From NCBI GenBank assembly GCA_004173475.1, contig SEBU01000001.1, positions 496,001 through 560,000 on the forward strand: DNA of 64,000 nt. Reading direction: 5' to 3'. The notes under the pieces were generated by a model. The model searched no databases. It saw only the letters and a program-made list of their open reading frames with translations, and was not told the DNA's origin. This DNA comes from Gammaproteobacteria bacterium. Its GTDB lineage: Bacteria; Pseudomonadota; Gammaproteobacteria; Pseudomonadales; Cellvibrionaceae. Of this stretch, positions 37,084-46,604 are shown one piece after another. Numbering within the stretch: the first letter of the stretch is position 1; each line of letters starts with the position of its first letter. The position numbers and the translations under genes are program-made.

Positions 37084-37827
37084 TTAGAAATTATCTTGTA
37101 AATATTGTTTGGCAAGACGTGCAGAATCGCCCAAACCTTTAGCCGCATCTTCCAACAATGGTTTGGCGCGCTTTTTATCGCCCATCAAATGGTAGACCTT
37201 ACCAAGCTTAAATTTAGCGTCAGGAACTTTTGTGCTTTCTGGAAAATCTTGCAGAAGTTTTGAAAACCAATCTCGAGCTTGCGGCAATTGATTTTTTAAA
37301 AGAAATATTTCACCCAGCCAATAACAACTATTGGCAGAAAATTCACCCGCGGGATATTTTTTTAAATATTCTTTGAATGCCACCAAGGACTGATCAACTT
37401 GGCGCTGACGTAATAAGTCGTAAGCTGCTTTATATTCGTCCGCTTCACTTGCACCTTCATTTACCGGAGCAGAAACATCTAACGGAGCTGGGGAAGCCTC
37501 AACTGATTGATCGCTTTCTCTAGGCTGTGCTTTCGAAGCGCCACCCAATGAAGAAACTCTACGATCAAGATCAACGTAATTGTCGAGCTGAAGTTGTTTT
37601 AAACGGGATAATTCGTGGCCCTGCTCTTCCACGAGAGCGCGTAACTCGGAAACTTCTTGCAAGAGAGATTGAATCTGATTATAGGATTCAGTTTTTTGTT
37701 CGACGGATTCTTGCTGGCGAGCCGCCCCAGAGCGCACGCTCTGGGGCGAGGAATCAACAACCCGTACTTGAGCTTCAACAGCTGGAACTGCTATACAACA
37801 TAAGAGAGCAATTACAGGCTTCAACAT
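37084..37827 (-). CDS. cpoB: Cell division coordinator CpoB (YbgF)
   Basis: Periplasmic partner of TolA that coordinates peptidoglycan synthesis with outer-membrane constriction. In 247 residues: signal peptide (about 1-19), a coiled-coil trimerisation segment (about 45-95, IQSLLQEVSELRALVEEQGHELSRLKQ), a linker, and a C-terminal TPR domain from about 125 (EYKAAYDLLRQRQVDQSLVAF; NSCYWLGEIFLLKNQ; DAKFKLGKVYHLMGD). It is 17 bases after pal, the last gene of the tol-pal operon, in the usual place. Confidence 0.94.
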   Translation of the reverse strand: MLKPVIALLCCIAVPAVEAQVRVVDSSPQSVRSGAARQQESVEQKTESYNQIQSLLQEVSELRALVEEQGHELSRLKQLQLDNYVDLDRRVSSLGGASKAQPRESDQSVEASPAPLDVSAPVNEGASEADEYKAAYDLLRQRQVDQSLVAFKEYLKKYPAGEFSANSCYWLGEIFLLKNQLPQARDWFSKLLQDFPESTKVPDAKFKLGKVYHLMGDKKRAKPLLEDAAKGLGDSARLAKQYLQDNF

Positions 37828-37844
37828 ACGGGTTCAGACTCTTA

Positions 37845-38318
37845 TTACTTGATTTCTACACGACGGTTTTGAGAGTAAGAAGTTTCATCGTGACCAGTTG
37901 CAACTGGACGCTCTTCACCGTAGCTAACAACTTCTACAGAAGCTGCTTTTACGCCTTGAAGAACAAGGAAGTCACGAGCTGCTTTAGCACGCTTCTCGCC
38001 CAACGCGATGTTGTATTCACGTGAACCGCGCTCATCCGCATGACCTTCCAAACGTACAGCTGCAGAAGAACCTTTCAACTTTTCAGCGTGAGCCAAAAGA
38101 ATTGCACGAGCTTCTGGAGTCAAATCGTATTTGTCGTAATCAAAGTAAACAACGTTAGCTACTTGTTGAACAACCGGAGCAGGAGCTTCCTGAACAACTG
38201 GGGTAGGAGCAGGTGCTGGAGCTGGAGCAGCTTTTTTCTTATCAGCGCTTGAACAACCTACGAGGAAAGCCATAACTACGGCGAAAGTCAAACCTTGCTT
38301 AATTGCTTTAGTGATCAT
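37845..38318 (-). CDS. pal: Peptidoglycan-associated lipoprotein
   Basis: Outer-membrane lipoprotein that anchors to peptidoglycan and cycles with TolB. In 157 residues: lipoprotein signal with lipobox VGC (about residue 22), an Ala/Pro linker, and an OmpA-like domain. [20 protein letters not shown] and [22 protein letters not shown] (with the diaminopimelate-binding Asp and Arg) and a C-terminal [18 protein letters not shown] lies 10 bases before the ATG. It is between tolB and cpoB. Confidence 0.97.
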   Translation of the reverse strand: MITKAIKQGLTFAVVMAFLVGCSSADKKKAAPAPAPAPTPVVQEAPAPVVQQVANVVYFDYDKYDLTPEARAILLAHAEKLKGSSAAVRLEGHADERGSREYNIALGEKRAKAARDFLVLQGVKAASVEVVSYGEERPVATGHDETSYSQNRRVEIK

Positions 38319-38369
38319 GTGTGTGTAACTCCAATCAAGTTGTAGATCTATAGTGGTGAAAAAAACATT

Positions 38370-39644
38370 TTAAAAAAATGGTGACCACGCGGGTTCACGT
38401 ATATCGCCTTGTTTTGATGGTAATCGAACCTTGGTTCTTGCATCGAGCGACACTACTCCCAAGATACCCTTTCCACCAACACTTGTTGCATACATCAGCA
38501 TCGCGCCGTTGGGCGCTATGGTAGGCGATTCGTCGTAATTTGTCTCGGTCAAAATGCGCATATCCCCTGACTTTATGTCCTGAGCGGCGATCAAACAACA
38601 ACGATCAACCTGGTGAACCATTACCAGGCTTTTGCCATCTGGAGACACGCGGCCACGGGCATTATACGAACCGTCGAAGGTTACACGTTCTGTGATGCCC
38701 GTTGCAAGAGTTACTTTATAAATTTGGGGCCTTACGCCGCGATCTGACGTGAAAAATATGCCAGTTCCGTCGTTCGTCCACGAAGGCTCAGTATCGATTG
38801 CAAATTGATTTGTAACTCGCGTAAAAGTTTTGCTCGCAATATCTACCGTATAAATTTCTGGATTGTCGTCTTTCGATAAAACCATCGCCAATTTTTGACC
38901 ATCAGGCGACCAAGCTGGCGCTCCATTGAGCCCCTTGAAATTTGTAATTTGTTCTTTGCGGCCTGTTGATAAATTTTGTACATAGATAGCAGGGCGATCA
39001 GTTTCAAACGACACGTAGGCTACACGCGACGCATCTGGAGACCACACCGGAGACATAATAGGCTGCTTGGACTCAAACAAAATCCTTGGCCGCGCCATAT
39101 CAAAATCCGAGAGTGTCAGACGATATTTTGCCGGCTTTTGAAATGCCTCGACAAAGATAATTTTGGTTGAAAAAATTCCACGAATACCGGTAAGGGTTTC
39201 ATATACCTTATCGCTAATCCGATGCGCCATATCACGCAACTGGGAATCAACACCTTCGACACTCATTCTAATAAAAACACGTTTTTGCTGTGCTACGTCG
39301 AACAATTCATAGCTAGCGGTATAACGACCAGCTTGCTCAGTAATGCCGCCAATTAAAATATACTCAGCATTGATCATCTTCCAATCGCGGTAGCGAATCT
39401 CGCTTTCGCTAATGGGATATGAAATCATTTTATCCGTTGGTATAGATTCGAACTGACCACTGAAATTTAAATCGGCCCGAATAATTTCCGGAATGTCTTC
39501 GGATAATTTAGGACCCGCGTAGTTAAATGGAACCACGGCAATCCGTGTTGGATTATCAACACCCTTATCGATAACAATCCTCGCGCCCTGCGCGAAAGCG
39601 AGATTTGTGACCATCACGAGTAATAATAAAAGATAAGGTTTCAC
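38370..39644 (-). CDS. tolB: Tol-Pal system periplasmic protein TolB
   Basis: Periplasmic beta-propeller that alternates between Pal and the TolA complex. At 424 residues it is full length: signal peptide (about 1-18), N-terminal alpha/beta domain, and a six-bladed propeller with repeated PxWSPDG-like blades (PVWSPDASRVAYVSF; PAWSPDGQKLAM; PSWTNDGTGIFFTSD; PAWSPFF at the end). The start is GTG at 39644, overlapping the tolA TGA (GTGA), with GGAGG upstream inside tolA. Confidence 0.96.
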   Translation of the reverse strand: MKPYLLLLLVMVTNLAFAQGARIVIDKGVDNPTRIAVVPFNYAGPKLSEDIPEIIRADLNFSGQFESIPTDKMISYPISESEIRYRDWKMINAEYILIGGITEQAGRYTASYELFDVAQQKRVFIRMSVEGVDSQLRDMAHRISDKVYETLTGIRGIFSTKIIFVEAFQKPAKYRLTLSDFDMARPRILFESKQPIMSPVWSPDASRVAYVSFETDRPAIYVQNLSTGRKEQITNFKGLNGAPAWSPDGQKLAMVLSKDDNPEIYTVDIASKTFTRVTNQFAIDTEPSWTNDGTGIFFTSDRGVRPQIYKVTLATGITERVTFDGSYNARGRVSPDGKSLVMVHQVDRCCLIAAQDIKSGDMRILTETNYDESPTIAPNGAMLMYATSVGGKGILGVVSLDARTKVRLPSKQGDIREPAWSPFF

Positions 39645-40489
39645 CGACGTAAATCCTCCGGGTTAAATATGAACTGGAACTTTCGATACTTCTTTTCAAA
39701 AATGTCGATAGGAATATTTTTTACATCTTCAAATCGATCGATTTTTTTTACAGCCTGAACTGCAGATCGATCGAATGCAGCATCGCCGCTGCTCTTGCTA
39801 ACGACAACTGAAGTGACCAGCCCGTTGGGTAGCATTTCTATATCCAACTCCGCCACCATACCTTTAACTGCGGATGGTGGCCGACTCCAGTTACGAACTA
39901 CCTTTTCGTAAAAGAGTTGGTCGTAGCTTTTAACATTGACGTTGGTATCATCGACACGATTACTCAGCATTTGTTCCTCTTTCTGCATTTGAGCTTCAAG
40001 TGCCTTTAATTCTTCGCGACGCTGTTTGTCCTGCTTCTTCTTTTTCTCCGCTTCAGCTAATTGCTTTTGCTCTTCCTCAATCTTTTTCTGTTTATCCGCC
40101 TTAGCTTTGTCATCGGCCTCTTTTTTTGCTTTTTCCTTTTTGAGACTTTCGTCGCGAACCTTCGCTTCAGCCTCAGCCCTTTCTTTTTGTTGCTGCTCTT
40201 TTTGGACTTCAGCTTTACTCTCGGCCTCTTGAGCTTCCTGCTCTTTTTGCTGCTTTGTCTGTTTTAAATCAGGATCATTTTTTCCATCCAGAACTTGCTC
40301 CTTCGGCTGCTTGGGCACTGGCTTGGACTTGGGTGTCAAATCAACCAGGGTCGCGGTAACAAAGTTTGGTTCATAGGGCTCAGGTTCTTTTTTAAAAAAA
40401 TCGAATCGTAAAATGATGAATGCAATCAACACCGCGTGCAAAAGTACGCTAAGAAATATTGGCAGCAAGGATGTACGGGAAAGTGTCAT
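39641..40489 (-). CDS. tolA: Tol-Pal system protein TolA
   Basis: Inner-membrane protein spanning the periplasm and linking TolQR energy to Pal/TolB. In about 282 residues: one N-terminal membrane helix (about 10-30, LPIFLSVLLHAVLIAFIIL), then a long charged helical region rich in Lys, Glu, Ala and Gln (about 60-165). The C-terminal TolA/TonB-type domain reads VRNWSRPPSAVKGMVAELDIEMLPNGLV. The ATG at 40489 is chosen, 7 bases after the tolR stop; the TTG two codons earlier overlaps tolR. Confidence 0.95.
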   Translation of the reverse strand: MTLSRTSLLPIFLSVLLHAVLIAFIILRFDFFKKEPEPYEPNFVTATLVDLTPKSKPVPKQPKEQVLDGKNDPDLKQTKQQKEQEAQEAESKAEVQKEQQQKERAEAEAKVRDESLKKEKAKKEADDKAKADKQKKIEEEQKQLAEAEKKKKQDKQRREELKALEAQMQKEEQMLSNRVDDTNVNVKSYDQLFYEKVVRNWSRPPSAVKGMVAELDIEMLPNGLVTSVVVSKSSGDAAFDRSAVQAVKKIDRFEDVKNIPIDIFEKKYRKFQFIFNPEDLRR

Positions 40490-40496
40490 AAACAAC

Positions 40497-40943
40497 CTAG
40501 TGCGATGGCGGATCAGTAATTAAACCAACCGAAGGCGCACCCGCCGTTTTTAGTTCACCCATAAGTTCGACGATTACACCGTATGAAACGCTACGGTCGC
40601 CTTGAACGAATACAAGGGTATTGGGTTTACTACTCAAAACTTTACTGACGATATCTTTTATTTCGTGCAATGGTCTTGCGGTATCTTTATCTCCACCTAT
40701 ACCTTCCGCGCCAGACTGAATGTAGTAGCCACCGTCTTTTTTCACGGATACCGTAATTGGATCTTCATCTTTATTATCTACAGGCTCAGCGGCAGCCTTT
40801 GGTAAATCGACTTTAATACCTTGGGTCATCATAGGCGCAGCAATCATAAACACCACTAGAAGCACCAACATAACGTCGATGAAAGGCACGACGTTAATTT
40901 CAGCCTTAAGATTTTTTTTTACTTTCGGTCCGAATCCAGACAT
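40497..40943 (-). CDS. tolR: Tol-Pal system protein TolR
   Basis: Inner-membrane stator partner of TolQ. In 148 residues: KAEINVVPFIDVMLVLLVVFMIAAP is the single membrane helix and carries the conserved proton-path Asp (in FIDVML, near 23). A periplasmic ExbD/TolR domain follows. It sits 62 bases after tolQ. Confidence 0.96.
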   Translation of the reverse strand: MSGFGPKVKKNLKAEINVVPFIDVMLVLLVVFMIAAPMMTQGIKVDLPKAAAEPVDNKDEDPITVSVKKDGGYYIQSGAEGIGGDKDTARPLHEIKDIVSKVLSSKPNTLVFVQGDRSVSYGVIVELMGELKTAGAPSVGLITDPPSH

Positions 40944-41005
40944 GGTGATTAACCTATTTCGCTTTCGGTAACATTCACAATAAATTTATCAGGAATAGCA
41001 TCCAC

Positions 41006-41689
41006 TTAATTACTGTGTACCTGCCGATGAAGAATTGTAGAAAACTCCTCTGCAAAGGTTTGATAATTACTGAGTAAAGCAGCTGAACGTGAAGAAAATT
41101 TGTTGTAAGCCAACACCGCAGGAATTGCCGCAAATAAACCCATTGCCGTGGCAATCAAGGCTTCTGCAATACCTGGCGCTACAGTTGCAAGTGTCGTTTG
41201 ATGTACGTTAGATAGATTCATAAATGAATTCATAATTCCCCATACAGTTCCGAACAAACCAATGTACGGACTTACCGACGCAACACTGGCGAGAAATGGA
41301 AGATTTTCATCTAGCTTTTCTTCTTCACGTGCGAGAGCTACACGCATGGCTCGCTGAGCTCCTTCCATGATTGCATCCGAATCCGCACCAGCTTGCTGCC
41401 GTAAGCGTGTAAATTCTTTAAAGCCTGCACGAAAAATGTTTTCTATACCTTCAATACGCTCGTGGCCGTTGCCCTGGCGAAATAATTGATTAAGATCGAT
41501 TCCCGACCAAAATTGTTTTTCAAAATAACCAAAGTCAGCTTTTGCTTTGCGCTGATAAAAAAAGCTTTTAAATATCATTACCCAGGATACCAGCGATGCC
41601 ATGACTAAAATCAGCATGACAATTTTTACCGCAATGGTAGCCGAACCGATTAAGTTCCATATGGAGAGAGTAGTTTCGACGTCTGACAT
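41006..41689 (-). CDS. tolQ: Tol-Pal system protein TolQ
   Basis: Proton-channel forming inner-membrane protein of the MotA/TolQ/ExbB family. In 227 residues: three membrane helices (about 15-40, 135-160, 170-190). The conserved second-third helix core reads YIGLFGTVWGIMNSF ... TVAPGIAEALIATAMGLFAAIPAVLAYN. It is the first tol gene here. No ybgC (acyl-CoA thioesterase) lies upstream, where Pseudomonas has it; 372 bases without a gene separate tolQ from ruvB. Confidence 0.96.
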   Translation of the reverse strand: MSDVETTLSIWNLIGSATIAVKIVMLILVMASLVSWVMIFKSFFYQRKAKADFGYFEKQFWSGIDLNQLFRQGNGHERIEGIENIFRAGFKEFTRLRQQAGADSDAIMEGAQRAMRVALAREEEKLDENLPFLASVASVSPYIGLFGTVWGIMNSFMNLSNVHQTTLATVAPGIAEALIATAMGLFAAIPAVLAYNKFSSRSAALLSNYQTFAEEFSTILHRQVHSN

Positions 41690-42061
41690 AAGGGCATCTA
41701 ACCTTGAGTGGGTGATTCAAAATAATGTAATGATTGCTAAAACCTATACTCTGGAATGATGCGCAGCTTGATCGTTAGCATCCACGTAACCTATAAAATC
41801 AAACCAGGCACAACAATTTTTCTACATCACGTTCTTAATATTTAAAGACGCTACAAATATCAAATTAAAATTTCAAAGATTATCGGCGAGAGAATTAAGG
41901 GATTTATTCGATTTGATTGCAACCAAATTTCTATCGCCCGAGCGTTGCGGGCATATAATACCGCAAACTTCCAAAAAATTCTGTACGGCAACGCTCCATG
42001 AGTTTTTTAAGTTAGAAAGTTAAAACGACAACCACAGCAAATTGTATAAAATTTACTCACG
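41690..42061. other. Gene-less interval between ruvB and tolQ
   Basis: 372 AT-rich bases with no convincing open frame. In pseudomonads ybgC occupies this position. I see no YbgC motif in any frame, so ybgC is either deleted or relocated. The tol promoter may lie here; no site was assigned. Confidence 0.5.
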
Positions 42062-43093
42062 TCACACATCGAGCTCCTGCTGCAACCGCTTTGGCATAGC
42101 AATTCCAAAATGCGAATAGGCATTACTGGTTAAAACGCGACCACGCGGTGTTCGCGCCATAAATCCCTGTTGAATTAAATAAGGTTCGATAACATCTTCA
42201 ATGGTGCCTCGGTCTTCACTAATCGCCGCCGCTAAACTTTCGACTCCTACAGGTCCACCATCAAAATTATTCATCATGGCAATCAGTAAACGACGATCCA
42301 TTTGATCAAAGCCGCGCTCGTCTACATTCAGCATATTAAGCGCACTGTCTGCCATCGCCAGGGTTACAGTCCCGTCGCCTTTCATTTCGGCATAATCGCG
42401 CACACGGCGCAATAAACGATTGGCTATACGCGGAGTTCCTCGCGAACGTTTAGCCACTTCTTCTGCGCCCTGACCGTCCATCTTCACACCCAGCAAATTC
42501 GCAGAGCGCGCCACAATATGAGTGAGATCGGCGACATTATAAAACTCTAAACGCTGAACAATACCAAAACGGTCGCGCAAAGGTGATGTTAAAAGTCCTG
42601 CACGAGTGGTTGCACCAACCAACGTAAACTGCGGTAAATCCAGTTTGATTGAACGTGCAGCAGGCCCCTCGCCAATCATAATATCTAACTGAAAATCCTC
42701 CATGGCCGGATAAAGAATCTCCTCAACCACCGGACTTAATCGATGAATCTCATCAATAAACAAAACATCTCCCGGCTCAAGATTTGTCATTAACGCAGCG
42801 AGGTCGCCTGCTTTTTCTAGTACAGGACCAGACGTGCTCTTTAAGGACACGCCCATCTCGTTCGCTATAATGTTTGCAAGAGTTGTTTTACCTAAACCGG
42901 GAGGGCCAAATACCAAAGTGTGATCAAGTGATTCACCACGCTTTTTCGCCGCGCCCATAAATATTTCCATTTGCTCACGCACGACCGGCTGACCAACATA
43001 ATCAGCGAGGGTTTTGGGGCGCACAGTGCGATCCAAATAATCTTCACGTTCTTTGGCGGCGGGTGCAATAAGGCGGTCTGTCTCAATCATCAT
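42062..43093 (-). CDS. ruvB: Holliday junction branch migration ATPase RuvB
   Basis: Hexameric AAA+ motor that drives branch migration with RuvA. In 343 residues: [16 protein letters not shown], Walker [10 protein letters not shown] (near 64), Walker [11 protein letters not shown], sensor 1 GATTRAG, arginine finger region in LRDRFGI, and a C-terminal winged helix ending [13 protein letters not shown]. Either of two adjacent ATG codons (43093 or 43090) could start it. It is 68 bases after ruvA. Confidence 0.97.
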   Translation of the reverse strand: MMIETDRLIAPAAKEREDYLDRTVRPKTLADYVGQPVVREQMEIFMGAAKKRGESLDHTLVFGPPGLGKTTLANIIANEMGVSLKSTSGPVLEKAGDLAALMTNLEPGDVLFIDEIHRLSPVVEEILYPAMEDFQLDIMIGEGPAARSIKLDLPQFTLVGATTRAGLLTSPLRDRFGIVQRLEFYNVADLTHIVARSANLLGVKMDGQGAEEVAKRSRGTPRIANRLLRRVRDYAEMKGDGTVTLAMADSALNMLNVDERGFDQMDRRLLIAMMNNFDGGPVGVESLAAAISEDRGTIEDVIEPYLIQQGFMARTPRGRVLTSNAYSHFGIAMPKRLQQELDV

Positions 43094-43161
43094 TAGCTCT
43101 TACGATAACTAGATGTAATTTATAATTTCCAACGAGGGATCTTCATCGGCGTGCGATTTAT

Positions 43162-43779
43162 TTACACGCTGGCCATACTGCGCAATGCTAAACGAATTAA
43201 CTCCTCGCTTTTTGCATCCGGTTTTTGTTTGGATGCAGCAGAAATCATCTTGGCAGCTTCGGTAGGTTTGTAACCTAACGAAATCAGCGCGCTTTCTGCT
43301 TCACTGTACGCATCGTTGTCACTGACAATTTGTTTAATTTCGCTGTGTGACAAAACATCGCTATTGGGCATGTCCCAATTTTTTAAACGATCACGCAGTT
43401 CAATCACCAAACGCTCGGCTGTTTTTGTGCCTATGCCAGGCACTTTAGTAAGCGCCTTAATATTGTTGTCGCGTACACAACGCGCAATATCATCTGCTTC
43501 CATGCCGGACAAAATCGCAATTGCCAGCTTGGGCCCAACGCCATTAACTTTAATAAGCGTGCGAAACAACGAACGATCGCGCTGATCAGCAAATCCAAAT
43601 AACTGATGCAAATTTTCAGTGATGGATAAATGCGTGTGCAAAATAGCTTCGGCGCCTACTGCTGGCAGACGATAAAATGTTGTCATAGGTGCCTGGAGTT
43701 CATAGCCAACCCCATTCACCTCTAACACTAAATAAGGCGGTTGTTTTTCAATTAAATTGCCACGTAAACGTCCGATCAT
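43162..43779 (-). CDS. ruvA: Holliday junction DNA helicase subunit RuvA
   Basis: Tetramer that binds Holliday junctions and loads RuvB. In 205 residues: N-terminal OB domain (MIGRLRGNLIEKQPPYLVLEVNGVGYEL), helix-hairpin-helix domain (LIKVNGVGPKLAIAILSG, VPGIGTKTAERLVIELRD), and a flexible C-terminal RuvB-binding domain (SEAESALISLGYKPTEAAKMI). It is 20 bases after ruvC. Confidence 0.97.
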   Translation of the reverse strand: MIGRLRGNLIEKQPPYLVLEVNGVGYELQAPMTTFYRLPAVGAEAILHTHLSITENLHQLFGFADQRDRSLFRTLIKVNGVGPKLAIAILSGMEADDIARCVRDNNIKALTKVPGIGTKTAERLVIELRDRLKNWDMPNSDVLSHSEIKQIVSDNDAYSEAESALISLGYKPTEAAKMISAASKQKPDAKSEELIRLALRSMASV

Positions 43780-43799
43780 ATTTCGCTACCAAATTTTTG

Positions 43800-44318
43800 T
43801 TAAACAACCCGACCGCGCCTGAAACCGCTTGAGCCTGCAAGTTTTATTAAATGTTGCGACGTGTTGGCATGGCATAAAGCTACAGCGAGTGCATCTGCCG
43901 CATCTTCTTGCGGTGCGGCCACTAATCCCAGAAGCGTTTTCACCATATGTTGAACCTGCAATTTATCCGCAGCGCCATTTCCTACTACGGATTGCTTCAC
44001 CTTGCGCGCTTCGTATTCGCTAACCGGAATATTTTGCGCAACAGCTGCAACAATCGCAGCGCCTCGCGCCTGCCCCAATTTTAATGCGGAAGCGGCATTC
44101 TTCGCCATGAACACCTGTTCAATTGCCATTTCCTGTGGGCAGTATTGATTAATGATTTGCGAAAGGGAATCGAAGATAATTTTAAGGCGCTCAGGTAATT
44201 CACCATCGTGCATGCGAATAACACCGCTGGTGACATATTCGGTTTTACTACCAATAGCGTTGATGATGCCGAAGCCGGTTTTACGAGAACCTGGATCTAT
44301 TCCTAAAATTAGCGCCAT
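43800..44318 (-). CDS. ruvC: Crossover junction endodeoxyribonuclease RuvC
   Basis: Resolves Holliday junctions by dimeric Mg-dependent cleavage. In 172 residues: catalytic D8 in [15 protein letters not shown], acid in [23 protein letters not shown] (E near 67), and the late acids in [16 protein letters not shown]. The start is the ATG at 44318, which gives the standard N-terminus; the frame runs further upstream to 44429 without family match. It starts the ruvCAB cluster. In pseudomonads yebC lies directly upstream; here a DUF4114 gene is between. Confidence 0.96.
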   Translation of the reverse strand: MALILGIDPGSRKTGFGIINAIGSKTEYVTSGVIRMHDGELPERLKIIFDSLSQIINQYCPQEMAIEQVFMAKNAASALKLGQARGAAIVAAVAQNIPVSEYEARKVKQSVVGNGAADKLQVQHMVKTLLGLVAAPQEDAADALAVALCHANTSQHLIKLAGSSGFRRGRVV

Positions 44319-44619
44319 ATGTAAAACCGATATCAACAGTACTGGAATTCCGTACAGTGTTACACGAGTAAACAGCTGAGGCAAGCCGAGGATACGAACA
44401 TTAAGTTGGGCAATAACCTCACCGACCAAGTGGGGCGACCAAGTGATTAATGTTGTGGATATGTGTTTGCAAAGACAATGGAATATTTGCTGGATGGGTT
44501 AGTGGGGGAAATTTCTTTTGTGCATCTAAAAAAGGCTTACAAATCTTCGTGAGAAATTCTGCCAGGGATTAAACGGAGCTTAGCAAGCCATCACAAATGT
44601 GCATTCGATGTTTTAATCA
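44319..44619. other. Gene-less interval between the DUF4114 gene and ruvC
   Basis: 301 bases downstream of the DUF4114 stop and upstream of ruvC, with no supported gene or clear terminator hairpin. It presumably holds the ruvCAB promoter. Confidence 0.45.
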
Positions 44620-45519
44620 TCAAGCTACGGTTTTGAGTAGACCTCCCGAAGCAGCTTGAGTGAGATAAGCGTTAACATTGTTGGGATTGTTGGTGCCTTG
44701 ATTCGTAGCGTTGTTGGTGCCGCTTCCTTGACCAGGATTCGTCCCGTCGCCTAATCCAGATCGATTTGTTGATGTGTTTGGAGCTCCTGTTTGAATAATA
44801 GGCACTGGAGTAACCAAGGTTTTGACCGAAATGATGGCGTCGTTAAAATCCTTATCACCACCGCCGTATAAATCTTCGAATCCAATGAGGGTGCCCTCGG
44901 TCGTTTTGGTAAATTTCGCATGCTCCACGTTATCGACATTGTTTGAGGGCGCGCCAGCTTTAAAAAATTGGCCGAAATCATTTTCTATACCGAAATCAAT
45001 TTTAGTGCCCGCCGAAAACTTACCTATATTGTAAGTTCCTGTCTGATTGTCGATACCCAAGTAGTTGCGAGTTTTGAAATTGTCGGATGACCAATAGATT
45101 TTATTGTTGTATCCGGAATCTGAATTTTTGATCTCGACGACAATATCGCCGCCGCCCGCTATAACCTGATCAGAGGTGGCTGCTTGCGCAGCTGGCGTTT
45201 TTTGGATGGAGCCGTTTTGATTATAGAGACCAAGATCGGGTGTCTTAGGAGTGGTTGTTTTAACCGCCTTAGCGTCCTTGAGAGCTTGAGCTGCGCTAGC
45301 CTTAGCGGCTGCAGCAGCAGCTTTAGCTGCGACTGCGGCTTGCGCTTGCGCTGCTTTAGCCGCTGCAGCTGTTGCCTTTGCCGCCTTTGTAATTTCTGCG
45401 GCCTGGGCTTTTGTCGCTTTAGCGAGGTTAGCTGCTTCTGTCTTGGTCGTTAAAGGAGTGGGTAATGCTGGAATTTTTGCTGCAACAATTGATGGTGCGG
45501 AAGCAATTGAGCTAGTCAT
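44620..45519 (-). CDS. DUF4114 domain protein with Ala/Lys-rich N-terminus, riboswitch-controlled
   Basis: A 299-residue protein. Residues about 28-92 are Ala/Lys-rich and probably helical or coiled-coil, like histone H1 tails. A beta-rich domain follows (about 118-235), ending in the DUF4114 signature GFEDLYGGGDKDFNDAI (213-229), a likely calcium-binding motif known from secreted and surface proteins. The C-terminus is Asn/Gly/Thr-rich and low-complexity. There is no classical signal peptide, so export by a type I-like route is possible but not shown. A c-di-GMP-I riboswitch lies in its 5' leader, tying expression to biofilm/motility signalling. It interrupts the yebC-ruvC order conserved in pseudomonads, a sign of insertion. 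Confidence 0.82.
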   Translation of the reverse strand: MTSSIASAPSIVAAKIPALPTPLTTKTEAANLAKATKAQAAEITKAAKATAAAAKAAQAQAAVAAKAAAAAAKASAAQALKDAKAVKTTTPKTPDLGLYNQNGSIQKTPAAQAATSDQVIAGGGDIVVEIKNSDSGYNNKIYWSSDNFKTRNYLGIDNQTGTYNIGKFSAGTKIDFGIENDFGQFFKAGAPSNNVDNVEHAKFTKTTEGTLIGFEDLYGGGDKDFNDAIISVKTLVTPVPIIQTGAPNTSTNRSGLGDGTNPGQGSGTNNATNQGTNNPNNVNAYLTQAASGGLLKTVA

Positions 45520-45578
45520 AATAATGTCTCGGCAGAAGTGGATACTTTTGAGTGTCAGTGCGCCCAGTTAGCATCAAC

Positions 45579-45660
45579 TTCTGCGCAACCCGGCTGACAT
45601 GGAATTTCTTCTTTAGTCCCGTAGCTTTGCGTCGCCACCTTTCGATGGGTTTGCCAATAT
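45579..45660 (-). ncRNA. Cyclic-di-GMP-I (GEMM) riboswitch upstream of the DUF4114 gene
   Basis: Read on the minus strand, the leader has the GEMM core in order: GGCAAACC (from 45655), a P2 stem CCATC-GAAA-GGTGG with the GNRA tetraloop, GACGCAAAGC (conserved strand with the ligand-binding C), CTACGGGACTAAAG, then ATGTCAGCCGGGTTGC closing P1 (to 45585). Next to P1, GCAGAAGT pairs with ACTTCTGC (8 bp) just upstream of the start region at 45519, a plausible expression platform. Recognition is by consensus only; no covariance search was run. The downstream gene is a likely c-di-GMP-controlled surface protein. Confidence 0.92.
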
Positions 45661-45818
45661 TTTTAGAATAGACACAGATGAATTAGACGTCAAAAAATTC
45701 TTAGCGTGACTTTATATCGATTAGCAGCAAAAAAAGAAAATATCGAATTTCTGATCCACTATTCCCTATTCCAAATCGGGGGAATAACATTACATCCCAC
45801 TTCCCTGCCTCTTCAAAA

Positions 45819-46562
45819 CTATTCAAGCTGACTCATCACCTCGTCTGAAATGTCCGCATTGGTGTAGACCTTTTGAACATCATCCAAATCTTCCAACAGA
45901 TCAATTAGTGCGAGAATTTTTTCCGCTTGATCTTTATCCAGCGACACGGTCAGTGATGGCTGCATAATAATTTCTGAGTGTTCCGGTTTAAAACCAGCTG
46001 CGATTAAAGTGTCCTTAACGGTCAGATAATCTTCAAAGGCCGTGAAAACATCAATCGAACCGTCGTCATTAGTGACGATATCATCTGCACCTGATTCCAG
46101 CGCAGCCTCCATCAAAGCGTCTTCGTTTACACCAGCAGCAAAACTAATTTGGCCTTTGCGGGAAAATAAATAAGAAACTGAACCATTTGTACCTAAATTT
46201 CCGCCACGTTTATCAAACGCATGACGAACTTCGCCTGCAGTACGGTTTCGATTATCAGTCATACACTCAACTATAAACGCGACACCGTTTACGCCATACC
46301 CCTCATAAGTTAACTCTTCGTAATTATCTGCTTCCGTTGTACCTGCACCACGCGCAATTGCCTTTTCAATAGAATCACGCTTCATATTATTGTAAAGCGC
46401 ATCGTCAACGGCAGCGCGTAAACGTGGATTGTCAGCAATGTTCGCGCTGCTTTTCGCAGCGACGGTGATTTCGCGAATTAACTTGGTGAAAATTTTTACA
46501 CGCTTGGCATCTTGTCGCGCCTTGCGGTGACGCATGTTGTGCCATTTGGAATGTCCAGCCAT
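45819..46562 (-). CDS. yebC: YebC/PmpR family DNA-binding regulatory protein
   Basis: A 247-residue protein: [32 protein letters not shown] at the start, then [48 protein letters not shown] and [16 protein letters not shown]. Family members are transcription regulators, and some are now implicated in relieving ribosome stalling at proline stretches. It lies downstream of aspS; in pseudomonads ruvC follows directly. A terminator-like inverted repeat (46605-46632) is in its leader. Confidence 0.95.
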   Translation of the reverse strand: MAGHSKWHNMRHRKARQDAKRVKIFTKLIREITVAAKSSANIADNPRLRAAVDDALYNNMKRDSIEKAIARGAGTTEADNYEELTYEGYGVNGVAFIVECMTDNRNRTAGEVRHAFDKRGGNLGTNGSVSYLFSRKGQISFAAGVNEDALMEAALESGADDIVTNDDGSIDVFTAFEDYLTVKDTLIAAGFKPEHSEIIMQPSLTVSLDKDQAEKILALIDLLEDLDDVQKVYTNADISDEVMSQLE

Positions 46563-46604
46563 GACTACCTCTCGATTAAGGCTTTCTATAAATAAAATAA
46601 AGAG

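Noticed and set aside
40026-40267. Plus-strand hydrophobic frames opposite tolA
   Set aside because: Antisense to the Lys/Glu-rich TolA helix, which always yields Phe/Leu/Ser-rich shadows.
45184-45453. Cys-rich plus-strand frame opposite the DUF4114 gene
   Set aside because: Antisense to the Ala/Lys-rich repeat; the Cys/Arg richness is a reading-frame artefact of GCN codons.
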